Positions 12,456 to 23,893 are shown, numbered from the stretch's first letter. The stretch: DNA of 64,000 nucleotides from Oenanthe sinensis (GCA_028671895.1 CM053806.1:19665001-19729000), one strand, 5' to 3'. Notes: a model not told the origin generated them from the letters alone. Numbers and translations: made by a program.

Positions 12456-14283
12456 TGTTAGGTCCCGAAAGTATCGTAGAAGGGGGGGTTGAATACGATA
12501 CTCACTAAATCAAAAAATTCTTTCGAATCTTTTGCGGATATGTGATTTAGAGTTCGGTCAGTGGTTCGTGTTTAGGAGTGTTTAGGAGGCTGACTTACTA
12601 ATTTTCTATGTTTAGGATTTAAACAATAATGATCTAGAAAATTAGCAAGTAATTAAATGCGAGACAGATTTCGGGGAATAGTACTTTCGTATTAATCCCT
12701 GAGGTTTTGCTACACCCAGTTAAATTAATAACTGGCTTCCAAAGAACTGGTTCGTTCTTTGCTTCTAGAGAGATAAAGCTAGATCCCTATTACAATGTTT
12801 GACAGTATTTAGTAGTAACTGGAATCAAGATAACAGTGAGTGTTTTACAATAGCCCTAAGTATTTGTGACATGTTTGACCGGCTAGATTGTAAAACCCAT
12901 GAGAAGAAGGTATAGAATTATCATGGTGACTTCTTCTTCTCCGGCTTCGAAATATCTCACTGCCTCTCTCTCTTGTTGGCTGTGTCTCCACCAACCATAT
13001 TAAACAAAAATGAATAATTCATTTTATTTAATATAGTGTAGACTTTTCAAATCAATAGAATTGATTTGCTTCACAATTGCTCAAGTCCTGAGTTGCGCCT
13101 GTAGAGTGGTTATGGTGTGTAGGCGCCACTTGAAGCTGTGCTGCGCCAATATACCTGAGTTACGCCTCCAACTTCATGTGAGTTGCGCCTATACAGTGGT
13201 TTCCCTGTATAGGCGCCACTTCTGCCTTAGAAACATTCAGCTGTTTGTATATCATAGTTAGTTGCGCCTGTAAGAACTTGAGTTGCGCCTCTACTCTTGT
13301 CACACTGTATTGGCGCCACTCGTGCCTTAGAATCTTTGCTTAGTTTCCTTGCGCCTATATACTTCATGAGTTGCGCCTTGGATAACTTATGTTGCACCTG
13401 CACACTGAGTTCCCAGTGCAGGCGCCACTCACTACATAGATTCTAAGTCCAACATTTCCTGCGCCTTGGAAGGTTAGTTACGCCTACACTCTCATTGCCC
13501 TGTGTAGGCGCCACTTAATTTTGCCTTAGCTTTTCTTGCACCTTGGAAATGTATGTTGCGCCTCTCCATTGCTTCAAGAGTATTAATGCCACCAAATGCA
13601 GTAATACTTGCCTTAGCATATTTCTTGAATTCTTCAAGTAATTACCACTTGGTTTCACTCCTTTGGCTTGGCTTGATCAACTGATTTTCTTATGATTAAT
13701 CAAGGTAATTCTCTTCTCGTTATGCTGACGCTTAGTGCACTGGTCTGGTTCACAAACGACTAACACTGAATTGAATTCCCTTGATTTCTTTTCTGTTTCA
13801 GCTGAGTAAGCTAGGACTGTTGCATTGCTTCAAACACTAACTGTTGATAGATACTGTTATTTCACTAGAATCTTTTCTGGTACTTCGACAACGTCTTCAT
13901 TACTACAATCCAGTTCAAGACTGCAGTTGTCTTCTTTAACCTTTGTCTTCACCCTTCTGGATTCCGATGCTTCTAACACTGTCTGTCTTCAATCAATGCT
14001 ACTACACTGAAATCTTTTAGCGGCACTGCTATACTGAATCTTTAACACTTCTGAAACCCTGAAAGTCTTTAACCATTGTTCTTCACTGAGGCATGAACAT
14101 ATAAATGAACTTCTTTCAGTGACCTGTAGTAGACTCCAAAACTTCTTCTAATGTCTTGATTCGCTGTATCTGCCTTGTCTTCAATTCTTCCTGATTTCTG
14201 TGTAGGCGTAGTATTATTTACTTGTCATGTTCTAGTGTTGAGTTATCATGATTACTATTCATACAGCTTCATAATCTCCAACA
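12456..14283 (-). repeat. 5' LTR of Sirevirus-like element
   Basis: 1828 bp, nearly identical to 1556-3383 at a constant offset of 10900. It adjoins the primer binding site, so it is the promoter-bearing 5' LTR on the minus strand. Single-base differences were noticed near 12591, 13141, 13162, 13290, 13926 and 14175. No clear TATA box was picked out. Confidence 0.95.
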
Positions 14284-14288
14284 TATAT

Positions 14289-15800
14289 GCTAGGGGTTTG
14301 CAGGATATAGAAGAAACTGAAAATACCATTGATTTGAATACGAGACCTCTTAAAATTGGTGATTGTTATAAGTATTATGCCACAAGATCTTTATCTCTGG
14401 CTTGAAACTAATAGATGAACTTTTGATGCTAGGGTACATTAATAAGATATGGGCGAAACATTTCAAAGACCACTTGATATGTGTGCAAAATAAGGTGATG
14501 TTGCTAGTGTCATGTGTTCATTTAACAAAATAGATGGAATTCCTAGTTGTGCTTATCAAAATCTACTAACTAATACTTTTAGAGGGGAGTGAAATCATCA
14601 TGGGTACATAATCTCTAATTATAATTCAGTTGGAGTAATGTTTAGAAATGAACAATGTCTTCATGATACACATAAGGATGCTATTGCACAAGCATTAAAT
14701 GCAGATTTAGATCTGGACTGCGGGTTTTACTATGAAAACTACACTGGTAATGCAGTTGGTAAAAGGAAAGTCAAACAAAGTGTGATAGATAATGTACTTA
14801 CATATTTGTACATTGTACTTATGAGACTTGGGTGGTTTGATGAAAATAATGATATTTGTAGTGAGAAAATTATTGAATTGACAACTAAAGCAGCTAGAAA
14901 GGGAATCATTTTTCTAAAGAATGTCAATAATAGTTTATCTTTGAATCCTGATAAACACAAAACTATCACAGTTGTTGGTCCACATGTTAATGCCACTAAA
15001 ATCATGATCGAATATTATGACGGTACTTCATGTAAATACACATCTCCAATCGATGGTTTATTAGCCTATGCGAAAGTTAATTATCTTATAATAGGGTGTG
15101 GAAATATTATTTATAAGAATAAAATCATGATTTATCAAACTATGGAAGCGGCAAAAAATGCAGATGCAACAATAGTTCTTGTTGGCTTCTTGGTTATCAA
15201 CACCAATTAATTGAACAAGTTTCAAAACTATCTAAAGGCCCTACTATTTTTTTAGTTATGTATGGTGGTGGTGTTAATGTCTCACACCATAGAGCTAGTA
15301 ATGACACTCGAGCTATTGCTGATGTTATTTGAGGAAAGGATAATTCAGTAGGAAGGTTACCACTTACATGGTATCCAGCTAATTACATAGACATGTTATC
15401 AATGACATCCATGCAATTAAGGCCATATGATGGTTTATGTTTTTCAGAAAGAACGTAAAAGTTTTACAATTTTTTACTGTGTTTTCATTAATTTGGACGC
15501 GGATCGACTCAGTTATACTAATTTTTTTATAAACTAAAAAAAGCAACCCAAAAAGCTGACCTTAAGCTGGACAAATCTCATCATTTTCGAGATTTGAACT
15601 ACATCATAGATAAGTATAAGCCACCATGCCCTGCAGTTAAAATTGAAGACATGAAATGCAATGAACACATTGAGTTTAAAGTTGAGATTCGGAAAAAGGG
15701 AAGTAGAGATGGGACTGAAGTTGCTATAGTTTATTCAATACCACTAGAAAATATAGAAAGAGTTCATATAAAACATGTTATAGGATTCAGACCTGAGGTA
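14289..15800 (+). pseudogene. GH3 beta-xylosidase pseudogene, C-terminal part
   Basis: Continues the GH3 copy in frame after the LTR element. Recognisable blocks are YARGLQDIE, VASVMCSFNKIDGIPSC, ALNADLDLDCGFYYENYTGN, LMRLGWFD, KAARKGIIFLKN, ITVVGPHVNATK, GRLPLTWYPANYIDM and the fibronectin-III-like C-terminus KCNEHIEFKVEIRKKGSRDG...VIGF. Where the family has SDCDS with the catalytic nucleophile Asp, this copy reads SNYNS (about 14611-14625), so the nucleophile is lost. There are stops, frameshifts and a deletion near 15200. No introns are seen over about 2 kb of coding, which suggests a processed copy. It ends where Copia protease sequence begins. Confidence 0.9.
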
Positions 15801-17549
15801 TTTGGATAATGGATCAAGTAACCATATGACAGGACAAAGAACCAAATTCAAAGAGTTAGATTCAAATGGTAAAGGACAAGTCAAATTTGGTGATGGCTCA
15901 ACGGTTCAAATTCAAGAGAAAGGATTTATAATATTTCAACGCAAGAATGATGAACAACGGATACTTCATGAGGTATATTATATTTCAAACTTTTCAAATA
16001 ATATTATAAGTCTTGAACAACTTTCTGAAAATGGTGATAAAGTTATTATACATGGGTCACTATTGTGGATTTATGATAAGCATCGAAAATTGTCAATGAA
16101 AGTAAAAAAAGGTCACCAAATAGGTTGTATAAGATCATATTTGAAGATTTTAAGCCTAGGTGTGTTTATTTGGAAAGATATCAGAAGATGCATGGTTATG
16201 GCACACTAGACTAGGACATGTTAATTATCAAGCTATAGATATTATGCCTAAAAAGAGGATGGTGTATGGTATACCAAATTTTGACCACCCAAATAAGCTA
16301 TGTGAGGCCGGGTTGTTTGATGGCTAAACAAACAAGAAAGTCTTTCCCATATCAAGTGAATTATTGTAGGGAGAACATTATAGAAGTTATTCATGTTGAT
16401 CTTTGTGGGCCAATATCACCACCGACTCCAGCAAGAAATAAATATTTTATGTTATTAGTTGATAATTATATAGTCATGTTATGTGGGTTTACATGCTAAA
16501 ATCCAAGGATCAAGCACTAGAAGCCTTTCAAAAATTTATGGTTTTTGTTGAAACACAAACTGAACGGCATGTGAAGGTATTAAGGACTGATCGCGGAATA
16601 GAATTTATATCAAATCAGTTTGTAGATGAAAATAGCAAGGTTGTGATTCTAAGACATCTTCTAATAGAGTTCCCAACACGAGCACTAACTAGAGTGGCAC
16701 CAAATACATCGTGTATGGAAGGTGATGATGTACTGTCTACACAAGAAACCCTAGCTGAAATCTCATAAAAACAAGAGCTCAACCCTTTGAGTATACGCCA
16801 AATACACAACTTCATCATTTAGAGGTGGATGGATCCCACCAAATTTCATCTGATGAGGTTCGCAGTATACCAAGAAGAATTAAATATTTTACTGATGTAT
16901 ATAAAAATTATGACCAAGTAGAGTTGAATGGTGAATTAATGTATCTTGGTATAAATGATGAACCGACCCTTTAAAATGAAGCAACATCAAAAGAAGAATT
17001 GAATAAGTATATGTAAGAATAAATTTCAATTATTGAGAAAAACAAAACTTGAACCTTGGTTGATTAACTGTCGGGTCAGAATCCAATTGAATTCAAATGA
17101 GTATTTAAATTAGATACTCATAGAAATGTGATCAAACTTAATGTGAGATTAGTAGCGAAAGGCTATGTTCATAATCATGAAATATATTTTAAAGAAATTT
17201 ATGCTCTAGTGGTGAGGATGTAAATGGTGCATTTTTTTTTCTTGCACTTTTTCAGCCCAACAAGGATGGAAAGTCCATCATTTAGACGCAAAATGAGCTT
17301 TTCTAAATGAAAAACTTTTAGAGGAAGTATACAACTAGAAGGGTTTGTGAAAAAGGGAATGGTGCAAAAGGTATACAATTTGTATAAAGCTTTTTATGGG
17401 TTACGCCAAGCGCAAAGAGCATGGAATGCTCGTTTGGACAAATGTTTGAACAGACTTGATTTTGTTAGATGTCCATATGAGCAAGCAGTATACAATAAAT
17501 AGAAAGATGGAAAGATTTTATTGGTTGCAGTTTAAGTGGATGGCCTTTT
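15795..17549 (+). mobile_element. Copia remnant A, left part (protease to RT)
   Basis: A decayed pol begins abruptly inside the protease (LDNGSSNHMTG, DTG changed to DNG) without an LTR or gag. It continues through GAG-pre-integrase, integrase (VIHVDLCGPISPPT; KVLRTDRGIEFIS) and RT (VRLVAKGYVH; YNLYKAFYGLRQAQRAWNAR). At the RT active site it reads V-stop-VDGL instead of YVDD. Frameshifts and stops are frequent. It is interrupted at 17549 by Copia B and resumes at 22112. The 5' end coincides with the end of the GH3 pseudogene. Confidence 0.85.
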
Positions 17550-17782
17550 TGTTGAATAAACGTTAAATGTTATTTTAAGTGGGTCTTAAATTTAGAAGTT
17601 AATAAAAATATGAAAGGCCAAGAGTTTTTCTCTGTAGGTGAAAGGTCAGGAGTTGTTTCTCTTTATGACTATAAATAGATTGTTCCTTTGCATTGTAACA
17701 TGTATGAACTGTTAAGAAAAACATACCAGAAATAAGAGAGTGGTTCCCAGAAATATTTGTGTGTTTTGTTCTTCTGTCTTCA
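17550..17782 (+). repeat. 5' LTR of Copia B
   Basis: Starts TGTTGAATAAACG and ends CTGTCTTCA. A promoter-like TATAAATAG lies at 17670-17678. Matches 21875-22106. Confidence 0.95.
17670..17678 (+). promoter_or_regulatory. TATA box in Copia B 5' LTR
   Basis: TATAAATAG about 110 nt before the LTR end; repeated at 21994-22002 in the 3' LTR. Position fits the retroelement promoter. Confidence 0.6.
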
Positions 17783-17785
17783 AAT

Positions 17786-17797
17786 TGGTATCAGAGC
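17786..17797 (+). other. Copia B primer binding site
   Basis: TGGTATCAGAGC, complementary to initiator Met tRNA, 3 nt after the 5' LTR and 2 nt before the gag ATG. Confidence 0.95.
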
Positions 17798-17799
17798 CC

Positions 17800-20700
17800 A
17801 TGGCGAATGTGACGAGTCAATTGCCTCTGCCACGACTAACAAAGTCAAACTACGAGAACTGGAGCATTCAGATGAAAGCCCTGCTCGGTTCTCAAGATGC
17901 TTGGGAGGTGGTCGAAGAAGGTTTCGAAGAACCAGCAACCACCACAGGTTATTCGGCGGCACAAAACAAGGCGTTGAAAGAGACGCGATCAAAAGATAAG
18001 ATGGCACTATACACTTTGTTTAGAGCCGTTGATGAATCTGGTTTTGAGAAGATTGCCGGTGCAACTACTTCAAAAGAAGCATGGGACATTTTAGAAAAGG
18101 TGTTCAAAGGTGCCGACCGAGTCAAGCAGGTGCGTCTCCAAACTCTTCGAGGCGAATTGGAGAGCATGAAGATGAAGGAGTCAGAGAGTATATCTGACTA
18201 TATTACTCGTGTACAGATGGTGGCAAACCAACTTAATCGAAATGGTGAAAAATTAACGGATACTCGAATTGTGGAGAAGATTTTAAGATCATTAACCGAT
18301 AACTTTGAGAATGTTGTGTGTGCAATAGAAGAGTCAAAGGACCTAGCTACTCTCACGGTTGATGAGCTCACCGGTTCTCTCGAGGCACACGAGCAGCGTA
18401 AGAAGAAGAAAAATGAGGAAACACTCGAACAAGCACTTCAAACTAAAGCCTCAATCAAAGACGAAAAGGTACTCTATTCTCAAAACATTCGAGGTAGAGG
18501 ATGTGGACGTGGAAGACATGGAAGACGTGGAAATGGTCGCGGTGGTCAAGGTAACAGTAATGAAGGGTACAATAAGGAGAAAGGACAGTCAAACCAACAA
18601 AATTGGCGTGGAAGAGGACGTGGTAGAGGAAGAGGTGGCCGGTCAGATTTTTTCACCATCGAGTGCTACAAATGTCACAAATATGGTCACTATGCGAAGG
18701 ATTGCAACTCTGACAAATGTTATAATTATGGAAGATTGGGCCATTTTGCAAAAGATTGTAAAGTCGACAAAAGGGTGGAAGAAACAACCAACTTAGTCTT
18801 GGAAGATGAAAATGATGGAGATTTTCTCTTGATGGCTCAAAATGAAATCAGTAGCAACAATGACTCTCTATGGTATCTCGACTTAGGGGCAAGTAATCAT
18901 ATGTGTGGTCACGATTACCTATTCAAAGAAATGCAAAAGGTTGAAGACGGTCATGTGTCATTTGGAGATGCATTAAAGGTGGAGGTAAAAGGCCGAGGTA
19001 CGATTTGTTACCAACAAAAGGATGGCTCAATAGGGTCAATCCAGGATGTTTATTACGTACCAAACATCAAGACCAACATCTTGAGTTTAGGGCAACTCAC
19101 AGAGAAAGGTTACTCAATTTTCTTAAAGGATCGATTATTACACTTGAAGGACAATCAAGGGCGTTTGGTTGCTCGAATCGAAATGAAAAGAAATCGGATG
19201 TATAAACTGAATTTGAGGAGCATACGAGAAAAATGTTTGCAAGTAAATGTAAAAGACAAGGCATCACTCTGGCATCTCCGTTTTGGTCACCTACATCATG
19301 GTGGCCTGAAAGAGTTAACAAAGAAAAACATGGTTCATGGGCTACCCAACATGGACTACGAGGGAAATTTTTGTGAAGAATGTGTCCTTAGCAAGCATGT
19401 GAGAACTCCGTTCCAAAAGAAGGCAGAATATTGGGCTAAGCAACCTCTCGAGCTGATTCATACCGACATATGTGGACCAATTACTCCCGTATCTTTCAGT
19501 GGTTGAAGGTATTTCATTTCTTTTATCGATGATTTCTCACGGAAAACTTGGGTTTATTTTCTGAAAGAAAAATCTGAGGCATTCGAGGTTTTTAGAAAAT
19601 TCAAAGTGATGGTAGAGAAGGCAACTGGTAGACAAATTAAAGCTATACGATCTGATAGAGGTGGCGAGTACACTTCAATTGCTTTCGTGAAATATTGCGA
19701 GGAGCAAGGTATTAGAAAATTTCTAACCGCTCCTTACACTCCTCAACCGAACGGTGTGGCCGAGAGGAAGAACATGACCATTCTCGACATGGTTCATTCA
19801 ATGCTCCAGAGCAAAAAGATGCCAAAAGAATTCTGGACAGAAGCAGTGAAATGCGCCATCTATGTGCAGAATCGATGTCCCCATGCAAAGTTAAAAGATC
19901 AAACACCACAAGAGGCCTGGAATGGAAAAAAACCAACAGTCTCTCATCTCAAAGTGTTCGGTAGTGTGGCATATGCACACATACCGGATCAACAAAGAAC
20001 GAAGCTGGAGGACAAAAGCAAAAAGTATATTTTTATTGGTTATGATGAAAAAACAAAAGGGTACAAACTACTTGACCCAACAAGCAAAAAAGTCACAGTG
20101 AGTCGTGATGTGCGAGTAAATGAAGCAAGTGAGTGGGACTGGAATAATTTGACAGAGGCTACCAACGAAGTTGAAGAATCAACAGGTTTTGCGCCAAGTA
20201 TACCAGTAAACTCTGAAACTAGTGATGATGAAGATGAGCCACGACAACCCAAAATGCGGAGTTTACAAGATTTATATGATACAACAAATGAGGCGCACCT
20301 TATATGTCTCTTGTCAGATTCTGAAAATGTTAGTTTTGAAGAGGCAGTGCAAGACAAAAGGTGGCAAACTGCCATGGATGAGGAGATTAAAGCGATTGAC
20401 CGCAACAATACATGGGAGTTAGTAGAATTGCCAGAAGGAAAACAGACCATTGGTGTGAAATGGGTGTTCAAGAAAAGGCTGAATGCTCAAGGTGAGGTAG
20501 AGCGGTACAAGGCGCGACTTATTGCGAAAGGATACAAGCAGAAGGCAGGAGTTGATTACGACGAAGTGTTTGCTCCTGTTGTAAGAATGGAGACAATTCG
20601 ATTGCTCATTTCCATAGCATCTCAATTCAAATGGCCGATATTTCAAATGGATGTCAAATCGGCATTTTTGAATGGTGTGCTTGAAAAGGAAGTTTACATA

Positions 20701-21858
20701 GAACAACCACCCGGGTACATAAAAATCGGAGAAGAGAAGAAGGTACTAAAATTGATTAAAGCACTTTACGGGTTGAAGCAATCGCCGCGGGCTTGGAATA
20801 CTCGTATTGATGCATATTTTAAGAAAAACGGGTTCAAGCAGTGTCCTTGTGAACATGCCCTTTATACAAAGAAGAGTGGAAGTGATGTAATGTTTGTTGC
20901 TCTTTATGTTGATGACCTTATTTTCATGGGTAACAATAATGAGATGATAGAAGAGTTTAAGGGCGCGATGACACGGGAATTTGAAATGACAGATTTGGGT
21001 TTGATGAAGTTTTTCCTTGGGTTGGAGGTTAGACAAGGAGAGACAGGTATTTTTGTATCACAGGAGACATATGCAAAAGAGATTTTGAAAAAATGCAAGA
21101 TGGCAAAATGCAACCCAGTGTCAACGCCAATGGAACCAGGTGTAAAACTTTCAAAATTTGATGGAGGAAAACGTGTTGATGCAAGTATATATCGAAGTCT
21201 AATAGGGAGCCTTCGCTATCTCACATGCACCAGGCCAGACCTTTCATTAAGTGTCGGCATTTTAAGTCGATTCATGGAGGAGCCGTATTATTCACACTAG
21301 AAGGCGCTGAAACGAGTCCTACGGTACATCCAAGGGACAGTGTCACTCGGGTTGTTCTACTCGAAAGCAGAAAATAACAAGTTAATTGGTTACTCTGACA
21401 GCGATTGGTGTGGAGACATAGACGATCGAAAAAGTACATCAGGGTATGTATTCTTCCTGGGCAACACAGCTTTTACTTGGACTTCAAAGAAGCAACCTAT
21501 CGTAACACTTTCAACGTGTGAAGCTGAATATGTGGCAGCATCGTGGTGTGTATGTCATGCAATATGGCTTAGAAATTTGTTAGGCAAGATGGAGCTAAAG
21601 CAACAAGGTGCTACTGTGATTCGAGTTGACAACAAATCAGCTATTGAGTTGGCAAAGAACCCTGTAAACCATGAAAGAAGCAAACATATTGATGTTCGTT
21701 TTCATTTTATTCGCGATCATGTGAACAAAGGAAGTGTGGAATTGGTGCATGTAGTAAGTCAGGATCAGGTTGCGGATATTTTCACAAAACCGCTACCGAA
21801 GATACTTCTCGACAAATACAAGAAGATGATTGGGATGATAGATGGAAGAAGTATTTAA
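17800..21858 (+). pseudogene. Copia B gag-pol polyprotein, two nonsense codons
   Basis: One reading frame from ATG 17800 encodes the whole retroelement polyprotein. Domains in order: UBN2-type gag, RGRG-rich tail, zinc knuckles (CYKCHKYGHYAKDC intact; the second reads CYNYGRLGHFAKDC with Cys changed to Tyr at 18727), protease (LDLGASNHM, so D-S/T-G is DLG at 18880), GAG-pre-integrase, integrase (HTDICGP; DRGGEYTS; PNGVAERKN), RT (ALYVDDLIF) and RNase H (SDSDWCGD; STCEAEYVA; DNKSA). TGA at 19504-19506 cuts integrase and TAG at 21298-21300 replaces the Trp usual in HWKALKR before RNase H. Everything after each stop is in the same frame. Not functional as it stands. Confidence 0.93.
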
Positions 21859-21862
21859 GTTT

Positions 21863-21874
21863 ATGGGGGAGTTT
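21863..21874 (+). other. Copia B polypurine tract
   Basis: atgggggagttt immediately before the 3' LTR and 4 nt after the gag-pol stop. Confidence 0.85.
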
Positions 21875-22106
21875 TGTTGAATAAACGTTAAATGTTATTT
21901 TAAGTGGGTCTTAAATTTAGAAGTTATAAAAATATGAAAGGCCAAGAGTTTTTCTCTGTAGGTGAAAGGTCAGGAGTTGTTTCTCTTTATGACTATAAAT
22001 AGATTGTTCCTTTGCATTGTAACATGTATGAACTGTTAAGAAAAACATACCAGAAATAAGAGAGTGGTTCCTAGAAATATTTGTGTGTTTTGTTCTTCTG
22101 TCTTCA
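21875..22106 (+). repeat. 3' LTR of Copia B
   Basis: Matches 17550-17782 with one deleted base (near 21926) and one C-to-T change (near 22072). Confidence 0.95.
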
Positions 22107-22585
22107 CTTTTGGCTATAGAAAATAGTATTTTCAAAATTGAAGAATTCAAGACACAGATGAAGAATGAGTGATATAGGATTGTTAATTATCTTACTATCT
22201 TGGTATTGAGGTTTACTGGAAAAATAATTCTCAAGCAATCTACCTATGCAAGAAAGATTTTAAACAAATTTAGAATATCTAATTATAATTCAGCAAAGTA
22301 TCCTATGGAACCAAAGTTGAAATTATGCAAAGGAGAAAAAGGGATCATAGTCGTCTCCATAAAATTTAGAAGGATAATTGGAAGCTTGAGGTATTTAACA
22401 CATACTCGCTTGGATATTTTATTCGCTTTGGAATGTTGAGTAGATATATGGAAAGATGTATTGGTCTTCACTAGTAAGCTGATAAATATATATTAAAGTA
22501 TCTACAACTATTAATTATGGGTTGGTATAGTGATCTGATCTGGTTTAGTGATGATATATTGAGGAAACAATATTGGTATGGCATT
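22107..22585 (+). mobile_element. Copia remnant A, middle part (RT C-terminus)
   Basis: Resumes remnant A after Copia B. Blocks match the end of RT (IEKFKTQMKNE-like start, LKQSTYARKILNKF, YPMEPKLKL, IGSLRYLTHTRLDILFA). It contains frameshifts and stops. Similarity fades near 22585, where unrelated sequence begins; the RNase H end of the same element reappears at about 23571. Confidence 0.8.
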
Positions 22586-23570
22586 CTATCGAATAAAATG
22601 ACTCAACCGAGCCGAGGCACTATTCACCAAGTGGAAGCCAACCGCCCCTTCTCCTATACCTGACTACTTCTCGCTCACTAAAGTGTACTTCGTTTCCCGG
22701 GACAAGCGGCTCCCTCTTTATTCCTTCTAATTGGTAAGAAAGCGATTTTTCCCTCAAGTTCCTCCCTGACCTTAGATGGAGAAATAAATGCTTAAAAAAA
22801 AGGTGCCAAGAATGTCAACTTCTTTCTCTTGAGAGCCTAATGGGTAGAAAGGTCTAGAGTGCTAGATCCACCATCGAAAGACTCTCATGGCTAGTGGCTA
22901 CCGCACTATTTCATTGACTAAACCACTCATTGGCGAACTGTACTAACTAGTGGGGTTTATCCAGGCAGCTCAGATCTGGGAATGTACTACAGAGAACATC
23001 CTTAATGTTCTCATCGACATTTAAATAAGCAACATGTTCCCTTCTACTTTAGCATAGTAGACATATTCTCCGAGAAGGAAGACCCCAGGTTGAGGAATAG
23101 TTACGGGACGTAAAATAAAAAATACGCTGATGGGGATCGAGCATACTATGTGTAATGAAAAAGTTTACGATCTTGATACCACCAAGAATGGGAAAAAAAT
23201 CGAAAGAATTCAAAAAAGGGAAAACCTGGATCTATGTCCAATGGATCATACCTAGCAAGAAAAAGTATTTTGAAGTATTTTATTTTGGTTCGACCTGTGT
23301 AGTCACATTTGAAATAACAGACGGTATACATTTAGTAAGACTTTTTCCCCAGTAGATAAAGGTGGGGACACGAAATCGGTTTTGCACCTAACGTTACACA
23401 TACGCCTCCTACCTACCGTTTAAATTGAAAAGAAAGGGAAGTCATACAAAAAAAAGTGGAATGGAAGCATTTTTCCTATATGTAAAAAACAAAATCGGGC
23501 CGATCTTTACCCGGAGTAGAGCATAAACCTAAAAAGATTAACAAGACAAATACTTGGCCTTATAATCACA
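22586..23570. other. Unidentified insert, possibly organellar DNA
   Basis: Sequence of distinctly higher GC and different texture than its surroundings separates the RT and RNase H ends of Copia remnant A. It has no LTR, TIR or recognised domain. An open stretch on plus (23155-23355: KKFTILIPPRMGKKSKEFKK..., ending LVRLFPQ) and its antisense both look coding-like, but I could not assign either. The style resembles plant mitochondrial or plastid intergenic DNA. A true plastid gene piece lies only 230 bp further on, which makes organellar origin plausible but unproven. Confidence 0.4.
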
Positions 23571-23803
23571 CTATTTGTTAATTAACAAGTCTGACATTTA
23601 CTTTATGAAAAATCCAGTATTTCATTTACGGAGCAAGCATATAGATATTCATTTTCATTTTATCAACAAGTGTGTAGATCGTGGAAAAATCATAGTAAAG
23701 CATGTTCGGACTGAGGAGCAGCGTGCAGATATTCTCGCTAAAGCTTTAGCAAGGATGAAGTTCCTGGAAGATTCTTGGTGTGACAGAACGATTTTTATAA
23801 ATT
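23571..23803 (+). mobile_element. Copia remnant A, RNase H end
   Basis: The frame reads NPVFHLRSKHIDIHFHFI, then RGKIIVKHVRTEEQRADILAKALA, the C-terminal part of Copia RNase H. The preceding catalytic DNKSA motif is cut by the insert (only NKSD remains). No LTR follows; plastid-like sequence begins at about 23804. Confidence 0.85.
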
Positions 23804-23893
23804 AATCCTGGAACAAATTACCATAATTCGTCTCCGCCTACGGATTAGTCGACATTTTTCACAAATTTTACGAACAGAAGCTCTTATTTTCAT
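23804..23893 (-). pseudogene. rpl36: Plastid rpl36 fragment (nuclear plastid DNA)
   Basis: The minus strand from ATG 23893 reads MKIRASVRKICEKCRLIRRR and continues RRIMVICSRI, matching the first 30 or so of the 37 residues of plastid ribosomal protein L36. That includes the Cys residues of its zinc-binding motif. The conserved C-terminal RHKQRQG is missing. This is a plastid-to-nucleus transfer. The upstream 70 bp (23894-23960) may be plastid intergenic DNA too. It directly abuts the RNase H end of Copia remnant A. Confidence 0.88.

Larger units (their letters stand above)
1556..14283 (-). mobile_element. Non-autonomous Sirevirus-like Copia LTR retrotransposon
   Basis: A complete insertion bounded by two 1828-bp direct repeats (1556-3383 and 12456-14283), each TG...CA, and flanked by the 5-bp duplication tatat (1551-1555, 14284-14288). 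The initiator-Met tRNA primer site lies next to the right LTR and the purine tract next to the left LTR, so the element reads on the minus strand. Minus-strand translations at 9.9-8.1 kb give decayed protease, GAG-pre-integrase, integrase and RT blocks of Sirevirus type, in Copia order. No open gag or pol frame survives, and RT stops after its N-terminal part. The 4.7 kb before the 3' LTR has no recognisable coding. I saw about six substitutions between the LTRs, so insertion was recent although the interior was already decayed. Confidence 0.93.
17550..22106 (+). mobile_element. Copia retrotransposon B, nearly intact
   Basis: A 4557-bp element with LTRs 17550-17782 (233 bp) and 21875-22106 (232 bp), TG...CA ends, and a 5-bp duplication ctttt at 17545-17549 and 22107-22111. 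It has an iMet PBS at 17786-17797 and PPT atgggggagttt at 21863-21874. One gag-pol frame runs 17800-21858 with two internal stops. I saw only one substitution and one 1-bp indel between the LTRs, so it is very young. It sits inside the RT of older Copia remnant A. Confidence 0.95.

Noticed and set aside
14739..15005. 88-residue minus-strand frame in the GH3 pseudogene
   Set aside because: Antisense shadow of the GH3 coding sequence.
19504..19506. TGA in Copia B as a programmed recoding site
   Set aside because: It falls inside the integrase catalytic domain, not at a gag-pol boundary, and a second nonsense codon occurs later.
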